From: Chloroflexota bacterium
GTDB taxonomy: Bacteria; Chloroflexota; UBA11872
Direction: 5' to 3'
Length of the DNA: 64,000 nt
Assembly (NCBI GenBank): GCA_022821645.1
Contig: JAJEDE010000025.1
Location: forward strand, 62,001-126,000
The notes under the pieces were generated by a model, which saw only the letters and a program-made list of their open reading frames with translations, was not told the origin of the DNA and searched no databases. The position numbers and the translations under genes were made by a program. This document shows positions 26,302 to 37,185 of this stretch, one piece after another (within the stretch, counting starts at the first letter, position 1; every line of letters starts with the position of its first letter).

Positions 26302-28824
26302 CATGGCCGTGTCTGCCGGCAGTGCGATAACGCTCTGCGATTTTTGCTTGGCCTCCGGAGCCGGCGCTCCGAAACGAACAGGCGTTGTGGCCCTGAGCGA
26401 CATTGCGGTGAATGTCGTTGAGATTGCCGTCGACACTACCGTGGCTCGCCATAAGCAGCGCGATTCTCTGGGCAAGCGCTTCGTCCGTGCCCCGTGCCAC
26501 TACCGCGCTTTCGACCAGCGGGTACTACGCGTAGGTCGACGGGTCAAGAGGCGACTCCCAGGTTGACCTTGTGCCGGCCACACAGGTCGCAGAGACGACC
26601 GCACGAATCAGCAGGGCATTCGATTGCTTTCAAGACGCGGTCCGCAGACGTTTGACTGCCCAGCGCCGGCGTGGCCGGGTCGATGCCGCTTCGGCAGTAG
26701 CCGTCCCCGTCTCGCAGTTCCGATGTGACGGTTCCAAGGCCGGCGTGCGGTGATCAAGGAACGCACGGTAGACCTTAGCGTGCGAATGCGGAGAAGTAGT
26801 CGGTGGGTACGAGGCGCGCACGCCGCCCGGCATTGGCACGGACCCAACCAGTGCTGTCAGCAGGCTCCGTACTAGGAGTCCCGCACCGACCACTGCACGG
26901 TGCCAGCCTTTCGCGAAAGCCCTGCCAACAGAGCGCTCGTTGACCGTGGTCCGGCGGCGAACACGCCCGGGGCCACGCCCCGAAGCTACGACGAGATGCG
27001 CGCACAAGGCCCCACGCGGCTATCAGCCAGTGGAAAGTGCCTTGAAGCACCAGCAGGATCATGAGCGTGCGATGCACTAGACGACATCGGGTTCGCTCCG
27101 ACGAACCGAGTCTGTCCGATGTGACGCTCCCATATGCGTAGCGGATTTTCTTGGGGCGGCAAACTGGCTCTGGGTGCGCCCAATGATCGGGAGCACAGCT
27201 GGACTACCTCGGATGTATCGACGGCAACTCTCCTCGGCGGATCCGTGCCTTGGACCGGCTGAGTGTGAGTCGACTGTGGATGTCAGAACTGACTGTGGTT
27301 TGGTGAGATTGCGTCGATTGCCCTGGCGGTGACGGATCTCTGACGAGGTTATTTCCGTTCCTGCACCAATTCGATGCAAACTAAGTCGTACTTGACGGGT
27401 GTCTCAGTGCATTTTGCTCATAGGGCTTGCGCCGTTCATGGCCATGAGTTCCCAATGTCGCCCAGGTTGTGGTGATCACGCGCAGCGCCCAGAGCACCGA
27501 GCTTTCGGAGCCCGACGTTCGCAAAATGCGGCTCACAGCGAACGCTGTCAGGCATGAGGGCGAAGCAGCAAACTGGACGCCCACGACGCCCCGGGAATCA
27601 ACATCGCCGACTTGAGCACAGCTTCAAGCGCCGCGTCGAGACTGCCCGACGGGGGCGGCGGTTGTTTCCCCTGACCGATCTCGACTAGGAGATCAGCATC
27701 GAAGGGCATAGGCTGACTGTGGCCGCCGATCGAGTCCCGGTCGGTGCGAGTGTCGATTCCTGGTCGCGGGACGCTGAGTTCCGCACTGGTTACAAATGCC
27801 GCCGGAGGCCAGTTGAACCATCTAGGCCGTCCAGCGATGACACAAACGCCTGGCAGGTCTCGACTAGTAACCGTGAGCAATCATGGAGGACCCCAGGACC
27901 ACTCGGGATACTGGTGAGGCGCTCGGGCTTTGCGCGGGTTTCGCAGCTTCGGGCGTGAGCTGTGACTTCATTTCCGGCGCTGGCTACTTCCCGCGCAAAG
28001 CCGAAGCGCCCCACCTTGGGAACGAGGCGAAGAAGCAATTATGAATTATTCGGCACTACTAGTCCAAGAATCAGCATGAAGCGTTCATTTTGACTGATCC
28101 GGACTCTGCCAATCAGGCCGGGCAAACATCGCAGGAGGCGTGACCGGCAACGCTTAGAGTGGCCTTCCCGCCGGTCGACTCCGAGGCGGACGGACGGCTA
28201 GAGCTTCCTCAACCTGCCGGGCGCCCCGACTGGACTGAGTTGGGCGCTCCGGGCGCTGACATAGACCGCTGAGAGTCGGATCGCGGTGTCACAGACGACG
28301 TACGCCACGTCTACGGACGCCAGCGGCCTGCTGGTCCAGTGGGACTTGCGACTCGTTTAGCGCGACGGCGCTGCGCCAACGGCTTCGCGCGTCAAGTTCA
28401 GGCATATGCGACGTGACACGATGCTGGCGCAGAGGTGCAAGGTTGCTCATAGACTAAGGCGGCGTGCACACGTGATGCGTTCCAGTCGAGACGTCCGCCA
28501 ATCTGCGGTGGCACTTGCCTTGGGTGAGGAATGGCACACGCCGAATCTGGTTCGACATTGACGGCAGTCGATCTGCTCGGGCTTAATCTGCTAGCCGCCC
28601 GATGCGCTTCGCGGCTGCCCGTTTCGGTCAGTCTGGAACGCGCCCGCACCGAATACTCCACCTGTCGGACGTCCTAACCGGCGGCGCGCACCCACGGCCG
28701 GGTCGCGCTTAATGTGCGGCTTTCGGATCGCTCCCAAGCCGCACTCCACCGCTCCTGTGCAAACTGTTCGAGGCCGCGTGGCAGACTTGACGCTACAGAT
28801 TGAAGGACATCCCGAGGCTTTGAC

Positions 28825-31191
28825 TTGAGTGACGGCGACGACCTACGGTCAGAAAACGAGCGATTAAGGTCGCGACTCTCTCGGCTCACCGAGGCAATTC
28901 TGCGCATTAGTCAAGACCTCGATCTTGACACCGTCCTGCAGGAGATTGTCGATGGCGCGCGGACTCTCACGGATGCGCGCTACGCCGCGATCGCTACTCA
29001 GGACGAGATGGGTGATCTGCAGGACCTGGTGTTCTCCGGTCTGTCGGACGACGAGATACAGGAGGTCTTGGCGTTCCCGAATGGCATGGCCTTATTTCAC
29101 TACCTCAGTCGGTTGCAAAAGCCGCTGCACACGCGGGACTTCGTCGCTCACGCTGACTTGGCTGGATTCCCGAGCTTCGTTCTGACCATCAGCAGCTTCC
29201 TGAGCGCGCAGATCGGAGCAGGGAACGACCAGGTCGGCACGATATACATCGGCGAAAAGGAACGCGGACAGGACTTTACATTCGAAGACAAGGAAACTCT
29301 TGAATTGTTCGCCGCGCAGGCGGCGACAGCCATCACCAACGCACGGCGTTACGGCGACGAACAGCGGGCCAAGGCTGATCAGGCGGCCCTGGTCGATACG
29401 TCACCGGTCGGCGTGCTGGTCGTTGACGCGAAGACCCGCGAAATCGTGCAGTTCAACGAGGAAGCGCGCCGCATCGCCGGCGGTTTGCGCGACTTCGGCC
29501 GTGGCTTTGACCAGGTGCTGGCGCTGTTTAGTTTTCGGCGAATGGACGGTCGGGAGATTCCACTGGCCGACATGCCGGTGGAGCGGTCCCTCAGGAGTGG
29601 GGAGACCGTTCGCGCCGACGAGATCGTCATCCATCGCCCGGATGGCACGGCCATTTCCACGGTCGTCAACGCAACACCAATTCACTCGGACGACGGGGAC
29701 ATTGTGTCGGTCGTCTCCACGATTCAGGACATTACGCCGCTGGAGGAGTTGGAACGCTTGCGCGCCGAGTTTCTCGGGATGGTCAGTCATGAGCTACGCA
29801 CGCCCTTGACGTCCATCAAGGGATCCGCCGCGACCGCGCGGAGCGCAGGATATCCACTTGATCCCGCGGAGACGGGCCAGTTCTTCCGCATCATCGAGGA
29901 GCAGGCCGACCATATGCGCGACCTGATCAACAATCTCCTCGATTTGGCCCGAATCGAGGCCGGCACCCTGTCGGTCGCGCCCGAAGCCGCGGACTTGGCT
30001 GACGTCATCGATCAGGCGCGCAATGCCTTTCTCAGCGGTGGCTATCGGAATAGCATTGAAGTGTTCGTTGCGCCCGATCTTCCCCGAATCCCGGTGGATC
30101 GGCAGCGAGTTGGCCAGGTTCTCTACAACCTCTTCTCCAACGCGTCCAAGTACTCGCGCGAATGGTCCACGATCCGCGTCAACGCCACGCTCGACGACCT
30201 GTACGTGTCGGTGTGCGTCGTCGACGAGGGCCGCGGAATCTCGGCCGGGCAACTGCCCCGCCTGTTCAGCAAATTCTCGCGGGTCGGTTCCGACAACGGT
30301 CCGGAGATCGAGGGATACGGCCTGGGTCTGGCGATTTGCCGCGGTATTGTCGAGGCGCACGGAGGTCGCATCTGGGCCGAAAGCGACGGCCAGGGCCACG
30401 GCACGCGCTTCACGTTCACGCTGCCCGCGGTCGATGCGGCCGACGAGACTGCGGACCCGTCCGCCGCCCCTTTCACCGCTCGCACACCCGGCGCGTCGAC
30501 CGCAGCCGATCGCATTCTTGCCATCGACGACGACCCGCAGGTATTGCGCTACGTTCGGAGTATCCTCGCGGAAGCTGGCTACTCGGTCGTCGTCACCGGC
30601 GAACCGGCCGAGTTGGACCGTCTCATCCAGGTTGAGCAGCCGCATCTGATCCTGCTGAATCTGGTGCTGCCCGGGACAAGCGGCTTCGAACTGATCAAGC
30701 ACATACCGAATGTCTTCGAAGTCCCGGTCATATTTCTCACCGGTCGAGGCCGGGAACAGGACTTTGCCAGGGCTTTCGAGATGGGCGCCGCCGACTACGT
30801 TGTCAAGCCGTTCGCGCCAACCGAGTTGGTCGCAAGGATCCGTGCGGCACTGCACAAGCGGTCCGTCTACCGGCAGGCCCAGGCAGTCGAGCCCTTCCGC
30901 GTGGGGGACCTGACAATCAACTACCTGGAACGCACCGTGACAGTCGCGGGACGCTCGGTCAGCCTCACCCCAACGCAGTTCAAATTGCTCGCCGAGCTTT
31001 CGGGCAATGCCGGACGAGTCCTGACTCACAATCAGTTACTGGAGAGTGTGTGGGGCCCGGGGCACTCGGCAGACCAGCAGCTGCTGCGGTCCTTCGTCAA
31101 GGGCCTGCGGAGCAAGCTCGGCGACAGTGCCAGAAGCCCCGTCTACATATTCACGGAGTCGGGGATCGGCTACAGGTTGGCGAAGCCGTAG
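28825..31191 (+). CDS. Single-chain GAF/PAS sensor histidine kinase fused to receiver and OmpR-type DNA-binding domain
   Basis: 788 residues, soluble. Order: N-terminal coil, GAF (~20-178), PAS (~190-305), HisKA with FLGMVSHELRTPL (H322), HATPase (~420-530, DEGRGIS and GYGLGLAI), receiver (~563-675) and winged helix (~690-785, ending VYIFTESGIGYRL). The receiver keeps D568, D569, T639 and K661, but the phospho-acceptor position is Asn612 (LILLNLVLPG), so canonical Asp phosphorylation is not possible. Starts with TTG, with GAGG 7 bases upstream. Presumably a transcription regulator whose kinase output goes elsewhere or allosterically controls the attached DNA-binding domain. Confidence 0.9.
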   Translation: MSDGDDLRSENERLRSRLSRLTEAILRISQDLDLDTVLQEIVDGARTLTDARYAAIATQDEMGDLQDLVFSGLSDDEIQEVLAFPNGMALFHYLSRLQKPLHTRDFVAHADLAGFPSFVLTISSFLSAQIGAGNDQVGTIYIGEKERGQDFTFEDKETLELFAAQAATAITNARRYGDEQRAKADQAALVDTSPVGVLVVDAKTREIVQFNEEARRIAGGLRDFGRGFDQVLALFSFRRMDGREIPLADMPVERSLRSGETVRADEIVIHRPDGTAISTVVNATPIHSDDGDIVSVVSTIQDITPLEELERLRAEFLGMVSHELRTPLTSIKGSAATARSAGYPLDPAETGQFFRIIEEQADHMRDLINNLLDLARIEAGTLSVAPEAADLADVIDQARNAFLSGGYRNSIEVFVAPDLPRIPVDRQRVGQVLYNLFSNASKYSREWSTIRVNATLDDLYVSVCVVDEGRGISAGQLPRLFSKFSRVGSDNGPEIEGYGLGLAICRGIVEAHGGRIWAESDGQGHGTRFTFTLPAVDAADETADPSAAPFTARTPGASTAADRILAIDDDPQVLRYVRSILAEAGYSVVVTGEPAELDRLIQVEQPHLILLNLVLPGTSGFELIKHIPNVFEVPVIFLTGRGREQDFARAFEMGAADYVVKPFAPTELVARIRAALHKRSVYRQAQAVEPFRVGDLTINYLERTVTVAGRSVSLTPTQFKLLAELSGNAGRVLTHNQLLESVWGPGHSADQQLLRSFVKGLRSKLGDSARSPVYIFTESGIGYRLAKP

Positions 31192-32394
31192 CCGCCTGCG
31201 TCCCGGCAGGTGCCGTGCGCCTCCGCACATTGCCTTGACCAAGGCGCGCGGACGTTTGCGCTCAGCGAGAAGTCAGGCCTCGGCCGCTCGGAGACGCTCG
31301 TCACAAGCCGCTAGCTCCACAACCAGTTCTGGAAATCCTCGGTGCGGCAGCCCAAGTGGCGGGTACGTGGTCTAGCCCGCAAGCGCAGGACGTGTGGGAA
31401 TGGGACCGATTCCCAAGGCTCGGGGCTGCGAGTGATATCCCGCCGCCCTGGCGCAGGGGTAGCGAAGTCTTGAGCCTCTACGCCGGCGCGGACGCCAAGC
31501 GACCTTGCTAGACGTCATCTACCTGCTCGGAGCATCACCGGTCCTCACGCCCGCCCGTCCGCAAAACCTCGTAGCCGGTCACGGTCACGCCGGTGTTTAC
31601 CGGCGAGCCCAAGTCACGTCCAGCACCGGGATCGTCGGCTCGCTGAAGATGGTCCGCGTCTGTCACATGGATGGTGAGTGTGATCGCCGATGCGTGACCG
31701 TCAACCTTGTATTCCACCTTGCCCGAGTAGGAACTTTTGGTCTCTCCGAACCATCCTGGCCTGTCGTGGTCCCGCGCATCATGAGATCGCCGTGGATCCC
31801 AGACGGCACGGCTGCCGGCCATGCGGCAGGTGCGCTGCCGCCAGGGTCGGGCGGTTACTCGGTCTTGTGCCAAGTCCGGTCGGCATCCACGGCTACCGGC
31901 GCCCGAGCACTTGACCGGTGAATCGTCCTAAGGGCATCACGGCAGCGAGAATTGACACAGCCTATGTCCAGCGTCGCAGTCGAGCCCGGTTAGCTCACCG
32001 ACATTCGTACGGCGACGAGTTCAGAACTTTGGCGAGCCGGCGGCAAAGTTGAGGCCCGATTCACCGCCGAAGGCATCGTTCTGGATTTGGCCATCGCCGA
32101 CACGTGCGACGCTTGGACGCAGACTTGGAGAAAGAGCGACAACAAGCCTGCTGGGTTGACTGAGACCAAGGGTAGAGATCGTAAACTCGTTTGAGCGCGA
32201 ATCTAGCCGGAAACCGAGCCTGTCGTGCTTCAAAGCCCAAACGCCTCAGATACGAATCCTGCCCCGGGTCCTTCTCGCGATGTGACGCTTCGGCTGCTAC
32301 GACTCGTGAGATCCGTTCCAGACAGACCGAAGCATTTCCACTATTGTTTGTAGATGTCACGCCGCGCGGGCGTGGTGACGGAGAGATGATCTAG
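31192..32394. other. Intergenic region, possible gene remnants
   Basis: 1.2 kb without a convincing gene. A minus-strand frame (about 31535-31740) reads like a beta-rich extracellular repeat (KVEYKVDGHASAITLTIHV) but has no credible start or context, so it may be a decayed fragment. Nothing else supported. Confidence 0.5.
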
Positions 32395-35300
32395 ATGGCC
32401 CGGATTCTGAAGTCAGTACTCGTTGGTATCGGTACGACGCTATTCGTCATGTCGTTGGTTGGGTGTGACCCCGAAACAGCGGTGACCGAACGGCCAGCGC
32501 CAGATCGTGCGCCTTCGCCGGCGGCCCCGGCAGCTGTGGCGACTCAAGATCCAACAGCCACCGCTGCGGTGGTAGCCGTTGCCCCGATCGTGACTCGGGA
32601 GGCAACGGCGACCGTCGCGCGGACCGCGATCGCGCGCACCCCAGTTCCAAGGCCCACTCCCGCAACGGCGCCGGGGACCGCGTCCCCCACGGCAAGTCCG
32701 GAATCGACGGCCACCGTCGCGCCGGTTGCCACCCCCACGGCAATTCCTACGACAACCGTTGCGGCCACCGCCCCACCAACAGTAACCCCGGAGCCGACCG
32801 CGACGGCAGCACCGACGCCCCAAGACGACGTTCCGCTGGCATTCGATCCCCTGGTGACTCGCGGCACGCTCAGCAACGGAATGGTCTATTACATCCGCCA
32901 GAACCAAGAGCCGCGCGAGCGGGTTCAGCTTTGGCTCATCGTCAAGGCTGGATCAATCCTCGAGGAAGAGGAAGAGCGAGGTCTCGCGCATTTCGTGGAG
33001 CACATGGCCTTCAACGGCACGGAGCGCTTCGCGAAGCAGGAGATCGTCGAGTATCTGGAGTCCATCGGCAGCAACCTTGGGCCCGACGTGAACGCGTCAA
33101 CGGGCTTCGACAGCACCAACTACTTCCTGGAGATCCCCACCGACGATCCCGAAGTTCTCGAGACGGCATTCCAGATTCTGAGCGACTGGGCCTACGCGGT
33201 TGCCTTCGATCCTGAGGAAGTTGAACTGGAGCGCGGTGTCGTCGTGGAAGAGTGGCGTCTGCGGCGGGGCTTCGGCGCGCGCTTTCAAGACAACTGGTAT
33301 CCGCTGATCTTTGGCGACTCTCGATATAACGAACGGAGTCCTATCGGACTGCTGGAGGTCGTTGAAACCGCGCCGCCGGAGCGCCTGCGCGGGTTCTATG
33401 AGCGCTGGTACCGACCTGACCTGATGGCCGTCATCGCCGTCGGCGACATCGACACCGAGGAAATCGAAGCCAAAATCCGCCAGCACTTTGCACCGCCCCC
33501 AGAGGGCAAAGCCGGCCAAACGAGGGCCGCCGCGGCGGAGCCAAGCACTCGGCCGCGATTCGACCTCCCCGAGCATTCAGAACCCCGGGTCAATGTATTC
33601 AGCGATCCCGAGGCGCCGGGCACCCAGTTGTTCCTGCTGCGAAAGCTGCCCCCCGAGTCCGGTCAGGACGAGGCCGCCCTGCGGCGAATCATCGTGGATC
33701 GGCTTGCGTTCATGATGCTGAACGCACGGCTATTTGAGCGTGGACAGGTCGAAGACCCGCCCTACCTTTGGGCCGGGGGCTCGAGGGGTCGTTTTGTCGA
33801 CCCAATAGACCTCGTGCAGTTCGGCGCCTGGGTGGAGCAGGACGGGGTCCAGCCCGGCTTCGCGGCCGTGCTGGAGGAAACGCAGCGCGCTCGACAACAC
33901 GGATTCACGGAAAGTGAGCTGGCTCGAGAAAAAACGAATCTGCTGAGTGCTATCGAACGGATATATAAGGAACGAGAACAGCGAGAGTCGGCCGACTTTG
34001 CCCAGGAATACGCGGACCACTTTCTCAACGGTATCCCGGCACCCGGCATTGAGGCTGAGTGGGAGTTGTACCAGGCGATGCTTCCCGAAATCTCGCTGAC
34101 GGACGTGCATGAGGTCGCCGCCAGCTGGGCAGAACCAGGCAATACGGTACTCCTGGTCATGCGTCCCGAAGGAGGCGAGGAGTTGAACGACGACGAGTTG
34201 GCCTCGGTGTTGCAGGCGCAACTCGCGGTGGCCGACTCACTGGCTGTCGAGCCTTACGCCGACGAATTTGCCGATGTCCCGCTACTCGCGGAGTTGCCTG
34301 CGCCAGGCGCCATCGTCGATGAAGAGCAGATTGAGTCCATTGACGCGGTCAGGTGGACTCTGTCCAACGGAATCACGGTGATCGCCAAGCGGACCGACTT
34401 CAAGAACGACGAGATTGTGTTTGGGGCCTTCAGCCCGGGAGGGCACTCCCTGGTGGACGACGCCGACCACGTGTCCGCCTTGTATGCCGATCAGCTGATT
34501 GCCGGCAGTGGGGTCGGTGAGCACGACAACGTTGCCCTGGACAAGCTGCTGGCCGGCAAACGGGTTTCGGTATCTCCGTTCATCGGGGAACTGTTCGAGG
34601 GCTTTCGGGGCCAGTCATCGCCGGAGGACATTGAAACGCTGTTTCAGCTGGTAACCCTGTACGCGACGGCGCCGAGGCTGGATCCGGTCTACTTCTCGAC
34701 GTATGAGAGGAGCCTGCGGACGCTGGCCGAAACGCGCGCCGACCAGCCGGATGCCGTGTTCTCCGACACCGTGAACTCGGTGCTGAGCCAGAACCACTTC
34801 CGCAGGCGACCGCTAACGCTTGAACTGGTGGACGAACTCAGCATCGAGCGCGCCGAAGCGGTGTACGCGGACCGTTTTGCGGACCTGGGCGATGCGACGT
34901 TCGTGTTTGTGGGCGCGTTTGAATGGGAAAGCCTGCGGTACCTGACCGAAACCTACCTGGCAAGCCTGCCGGCCACGGGACGCGTGGAGCATTGGAAGGA
35001 CGTTGGGATAGATCCGCCGACGGCGCTGGAAGACCACGCGGTACACATCGGCATCGAACCGCGCAGCCGGACACGCGTGTACTTTGCGGGAGATCTGGAG
35101 TGGAGCCGCCACGAGGCGCTGTCACTAACGGTGATGGCGGAAATGCTCACGACCCGTCTGCGCGAGCGATTGCGTGAGCAGTTGGGCGGCACCTATAGCG
35201 TCGGCGCGAGCGCTCGCGCAAGTCTGCTGCCGGACACCGAGTACCGAATATCCATCGGCTTCGGCAGCGATCCCGCGCGTGCGGACGAGCTCTTGATGGA

Positions 35301-35583
35301 AGTGTTCGAGGAATTGGCCTGGCTCCGGGACGGAGGTGAGCAGGAGTACCTGGATACGGTGAAAGAACTCTTACGCAACCCCAGAGAAGAGCAGTTGCGG
35401 GAAAACGGCTTCTGGCTGGGTCAAATTCAGTCTGCGGTTCAGCGGGATCTGGACTTTTACGGCATCACTGACTTTGAAGACCGCCTGGATGCTCTGACTC
35501 TAGAAGACGTCGTCGCAGCGGCCCAGCGCTACCTGACCGAGGACCGCTACGTGCGGGTGGTGTTGCTTCCCGAGGAGGGCTAG
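32395..35583 (+). CDS. M16-family (insulinase-like) zinc metallopeptidase lipoprotein
   Basis: 1062 residues. Signal peptide with lipobox LVGC (C24), then a long Ala/Pro/Thr-rich linker (~30-145) that would hold the enzyme off the membrane. The N-terminal M16 half has the inverted zinc motif H199-F-V-E202-H203 and the distal Glu in a VELERGVVVEEW segment. The C-terminal half repeats the fold without the zinc motif, as in pitrilysin-type clams where it is non-catalytic, and retains the R/Y substrate segment (REQLGGTYSVGA). Probably degrades peptides outside the cell for uptake. Confidence 0.92.
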   Translation: MARILKSVLVGIGTTLFVMSLVGCDPETAVTERPAPDRAPSPAAPAAVATQDPTATAAVVAVAPIVTREATATVARTAIARTPVPRPTPATAPGTASPTASPESTATVAPVATPTAIPTTTVAATAPPTVTPEPTATAAPTPQDDVPLAFDPLVTRGTLSNGMVYYIRQNQEPRERVQLWLIVKAGSILEEEEERGLAHFVEHMAFNGTERFAKQEIVEYLESIGSNLGPDVNASTGFDSTNYFLEIPTDDPEVLETAFQILSDWAYAVAFDPEEVELERGVVVEEWRLRRGFGARFQDNWYPLIFGDSRYNERSPIGLLEVVETAPPERLRGFYERWYRPDLMAVIAVGDIDTEEIEAKIRQHFAPPPEGKAGQTRAAAAEPSTRPRFDLPEHSEPRVNVFSDPEAPGTQLFLLRKLPPESGQDEAALRRIIVDRLAFMMLNARLFERGQVEDPPYLWAGGSRGRFVDPIDLVQFGAWVEQDGVQPGFAAVLEETQRARQHGFTESELAREKTNLLSAIERIYKEREQRESADFAQEYADHFLNGIPAPGIEAEWELYQAMLPEISLTDVHEVAASWAEPGNTVLLVMRPEGGEELNDDELASVLQAQLAVADSLAVEPYADEFADVPLLAELPAPGAIVDEEQIESIDAVRWTLSNGITVIAKRTDFKNDEIVFGAFSPGGHSLVDDADHVSALYADQLIAGSGVGEHDNVALDKLLAGKRVSVSPFIGELFEGFRGQSSPEDIETLFQLVTLYATAPRLDPVYFSTYERSLRTLAETRADQPDAVFSDTVNSVLSQNHFRRRPLTLELVDELSIERAEAVYADRFADLGDATFVFVGAFEWESLRYLTETYLASLPATGRVEHWKDVGIDPPTALEDHAVHIGIEPRSRTRVYFAGDLEWSRHEALSLTVMAEMLTTRLRERLREQLGGTYSVGASARASLLPDTEYRISIGFGSDPARADELLMEVFEELAWLRDGGEQEYLDTVKELLRNPREEQLRENGFWLGQIQSAVQRDLDFYGITDFEDRLDALTLEDVVAAAQRYLTEDRYVRVVLLPEEG

Positions 35584-36177
35584 ACCGAGTCTCCGGGCCT
35601 CTCGGTCAGCCCGTGGTCGGGTCGACACTCTGCTGGCACTGCTCGAAGTTCGGGAAGTCGTGTGCGAAGGTCCGTCCTTCTACGACCACATACCGGGGAC
35701 GGTGGACCACTCTGACCGACTAGAACAAGGGAAAGCGGTTGCCCTGATGTGCATGAAGGGGCTCGTGAAGGCTACAGGCGTCACGGTGTAGATCGCGGCA
35801 GGCTGCGACTGCGAACTAGCGGGCGGCTCTGAGGTTGCGTTCGCTGCGTGGACGAGTCGAAGCCAGCTCGCTTGATACGACTTGGTCAAATCGATACTGA
35901 GCGTCTCGAAATCTCTGATCTAACGGACGTCCGAATTCGGCGGAATCGGCAGAGGCTGGTTTCCTGGGCGATGACGCGGATCTGGTCCAATGCTTCGGCT
36001 CTAGAGCCGTGATCGGGCACATCTGTGACATTCGCACCCCTGCCAGTGTTCCACTAGTCAAGGGTCTGCCCTACACCCTTCGGGTTTAGTCGCGGGGCGA
36101 CCACGCCAGTAGAATGCCCGCCCTAGTCCGGCCCGCATTTCTCTGGCGGGCCTATAGATCAGCGGGAAGCGTCGGAA
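35584..36177. other. Intergenic region, no gene supported
   Basis: 594 bases between the M16 gene and the first dehydrogenase. Short frames only; no recognisable motif, repeat or RNA seen. Confidence 0.5.
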
Positions 36178-37182
36178 ATGCGAAACGCTCCCAGAATCGT
36201 GTTTACGCCGACCGGGAAGGCTGCGCTCAGTTCGATCCAACTTGCTGATCCAGGACCCAGTGAAATCCTGGTCCGCATTCGCAAAACGCAGATCAGTGCC
36301 GGATCTGAACGCAACGCTTACGAGATGTCACGGTCGGGTGACGGATCAGTCGGCTATACGGCGGTCGGCGTTGTTGAGGAGACCGGAACGGACGTCAGCG
36401 ACTACGCGCCGGGCGAGCGTGTATTGATCATTTCGCCCCACCAGGGCGCTGACCTTGTCGATGTTGGAAGCGTCACGAGCTGGAGCGGCTATGCCGGTCG
36501 TATTCCCGATGGCATAACGGATGCACAGGCGACGTTTGCCGTATTGGGAGACGTTGCGGTACACGGGGTGCGTCGCGCCAAGCCGTACCTGGGTGAGTCC
36601 GTGGCGGTATTCGCACAGGGCTTGGTCGGTCAGTTAACGACTTACTTCGCTGCGCGCGCCGGCGCCTACCCCGTGATCGCAGTCGATCTGCTGGACGAGC
36701 GTCTCGAGCACAGTCGGCGGAACGGTGCAACGCATACGATAAACGCGTCGCGCGAAGATGCGGTTCAAGCCGTTCACGATCTGACCGGCGGAGGCGCCCG
36801 TGTCGTCTTTATGGTCGCGCGAAACCCCGCTGTCTTTGCGGACTGCCTCAAGGCAGCGGCGCGTGGCGCCACCGTCTGTTTGTCAGGCAGCCCCCCGGGC
36901 ACCGTGGAAATAGCTCTTCAGCCCGAGGTGCTGCGGCACGAGTTGGACATCCTCGGCAACTATTCGCTCGACTATCCGCCGGTACCGTACCACCGCTTCC
37001 AGTGGACGCGCCCAGCTAATCGAGCCTACGTCTTCGACTTAATCGAACGGGGTGAGTTGGACGTGGACCATCTCGTATCCCATGACGTCCCCTACACGCA
37101 GGCGCCGGAGATTTACGAGATGATCGCGCGCGGGCCGGAGGGATGGCTCGGCGTGCTGTTTGATTGGACCGATCAGCCTTAG
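36178..37182 (+). CDS. Medium-chain dehydrogenase/reductase family protein lacking zinc sites
   Basis: 334 residues. The GroES-like domain is present, but the catalytic-zinc Cys and GHE motif are replaced (ISAGSERNAYEM and VGYTAVGVVEE), and the four-Cys structural loop is absent. The Rossmann domain has AQGLVGQLTTYFAARAG and AVDLLDERLE. This pattern fits zinc-independent MDR proteins, some of which act on sugars or quinones. The substrate is unknown. The next gene begins almost at its stop, suggesting a two-gene operon. Confidence 0.8.
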   Translation: MRNAPRIVFTPTGKAALSSIQLADPGPSEILVRIRKTQISAGSERNAYEMSRSGDGSVGYTAVGVVEETGTDVSDYAPGERVLIISPHQGADLVDVGSVTSWSGYAGRIPDGITDAQATFAVLGDVAVHGVRRAKPYLGESVAVFAQGLVGQLTTYFAARAGAYPVIAVDLLDERLEHSRRNGATHTINASREDAVQAVHDLTGGGARVVFMVARNPAVFADCLKAAARGATVCLSGSPPGTVEIALQPEVLRHELDILGNYSLDYPPVPYHRFQWTRPANRAYVFDLIERGELDVDHLVSHDVPYTQAPEIYEMIARGPEGWLGVLFDWTDQP

Positions 37183-37185
37183 TGA

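Larger units (their letters stand above)
25968..28824. other. Gene-poor stretch, probably decayed sequence
   Basis: About 2.9 kb with no reading frame that has a ribosome site, a plausible start and a recognisable domain. Short frames overlap on both strands without a dominant one. It holds a 10-bp hairpin (26094-26119) and a 17-base direct repeat with 51-base period (26234, 26285). A minus-strand frame over the repeat reads Cys-rich segments (SGCVEW, SGCVEC), which may be remnants of a gene. Confidence 0.6.

Noticed and set aside
25970-26500. 176-codon minus-strand frame with KRLRR repeats
   Set aside because: Repeat comes from the 17-base direct repeat; no recognisable domain, and a competing frame on the same strand reads Cys motifs; treated as decayed sequence.
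29794-31029. 411-codon minus-strand open frame
   Set aside because: Antisense to the hybrid kinase, whose domains are unambiguous; no domain or ribosome site of its own.
31505-31921. 138-codon plus-strand frame
   Set aside because: No ribosome site, no motif, overlapped by an equally long minus-strand frame; kept only as intergenic.
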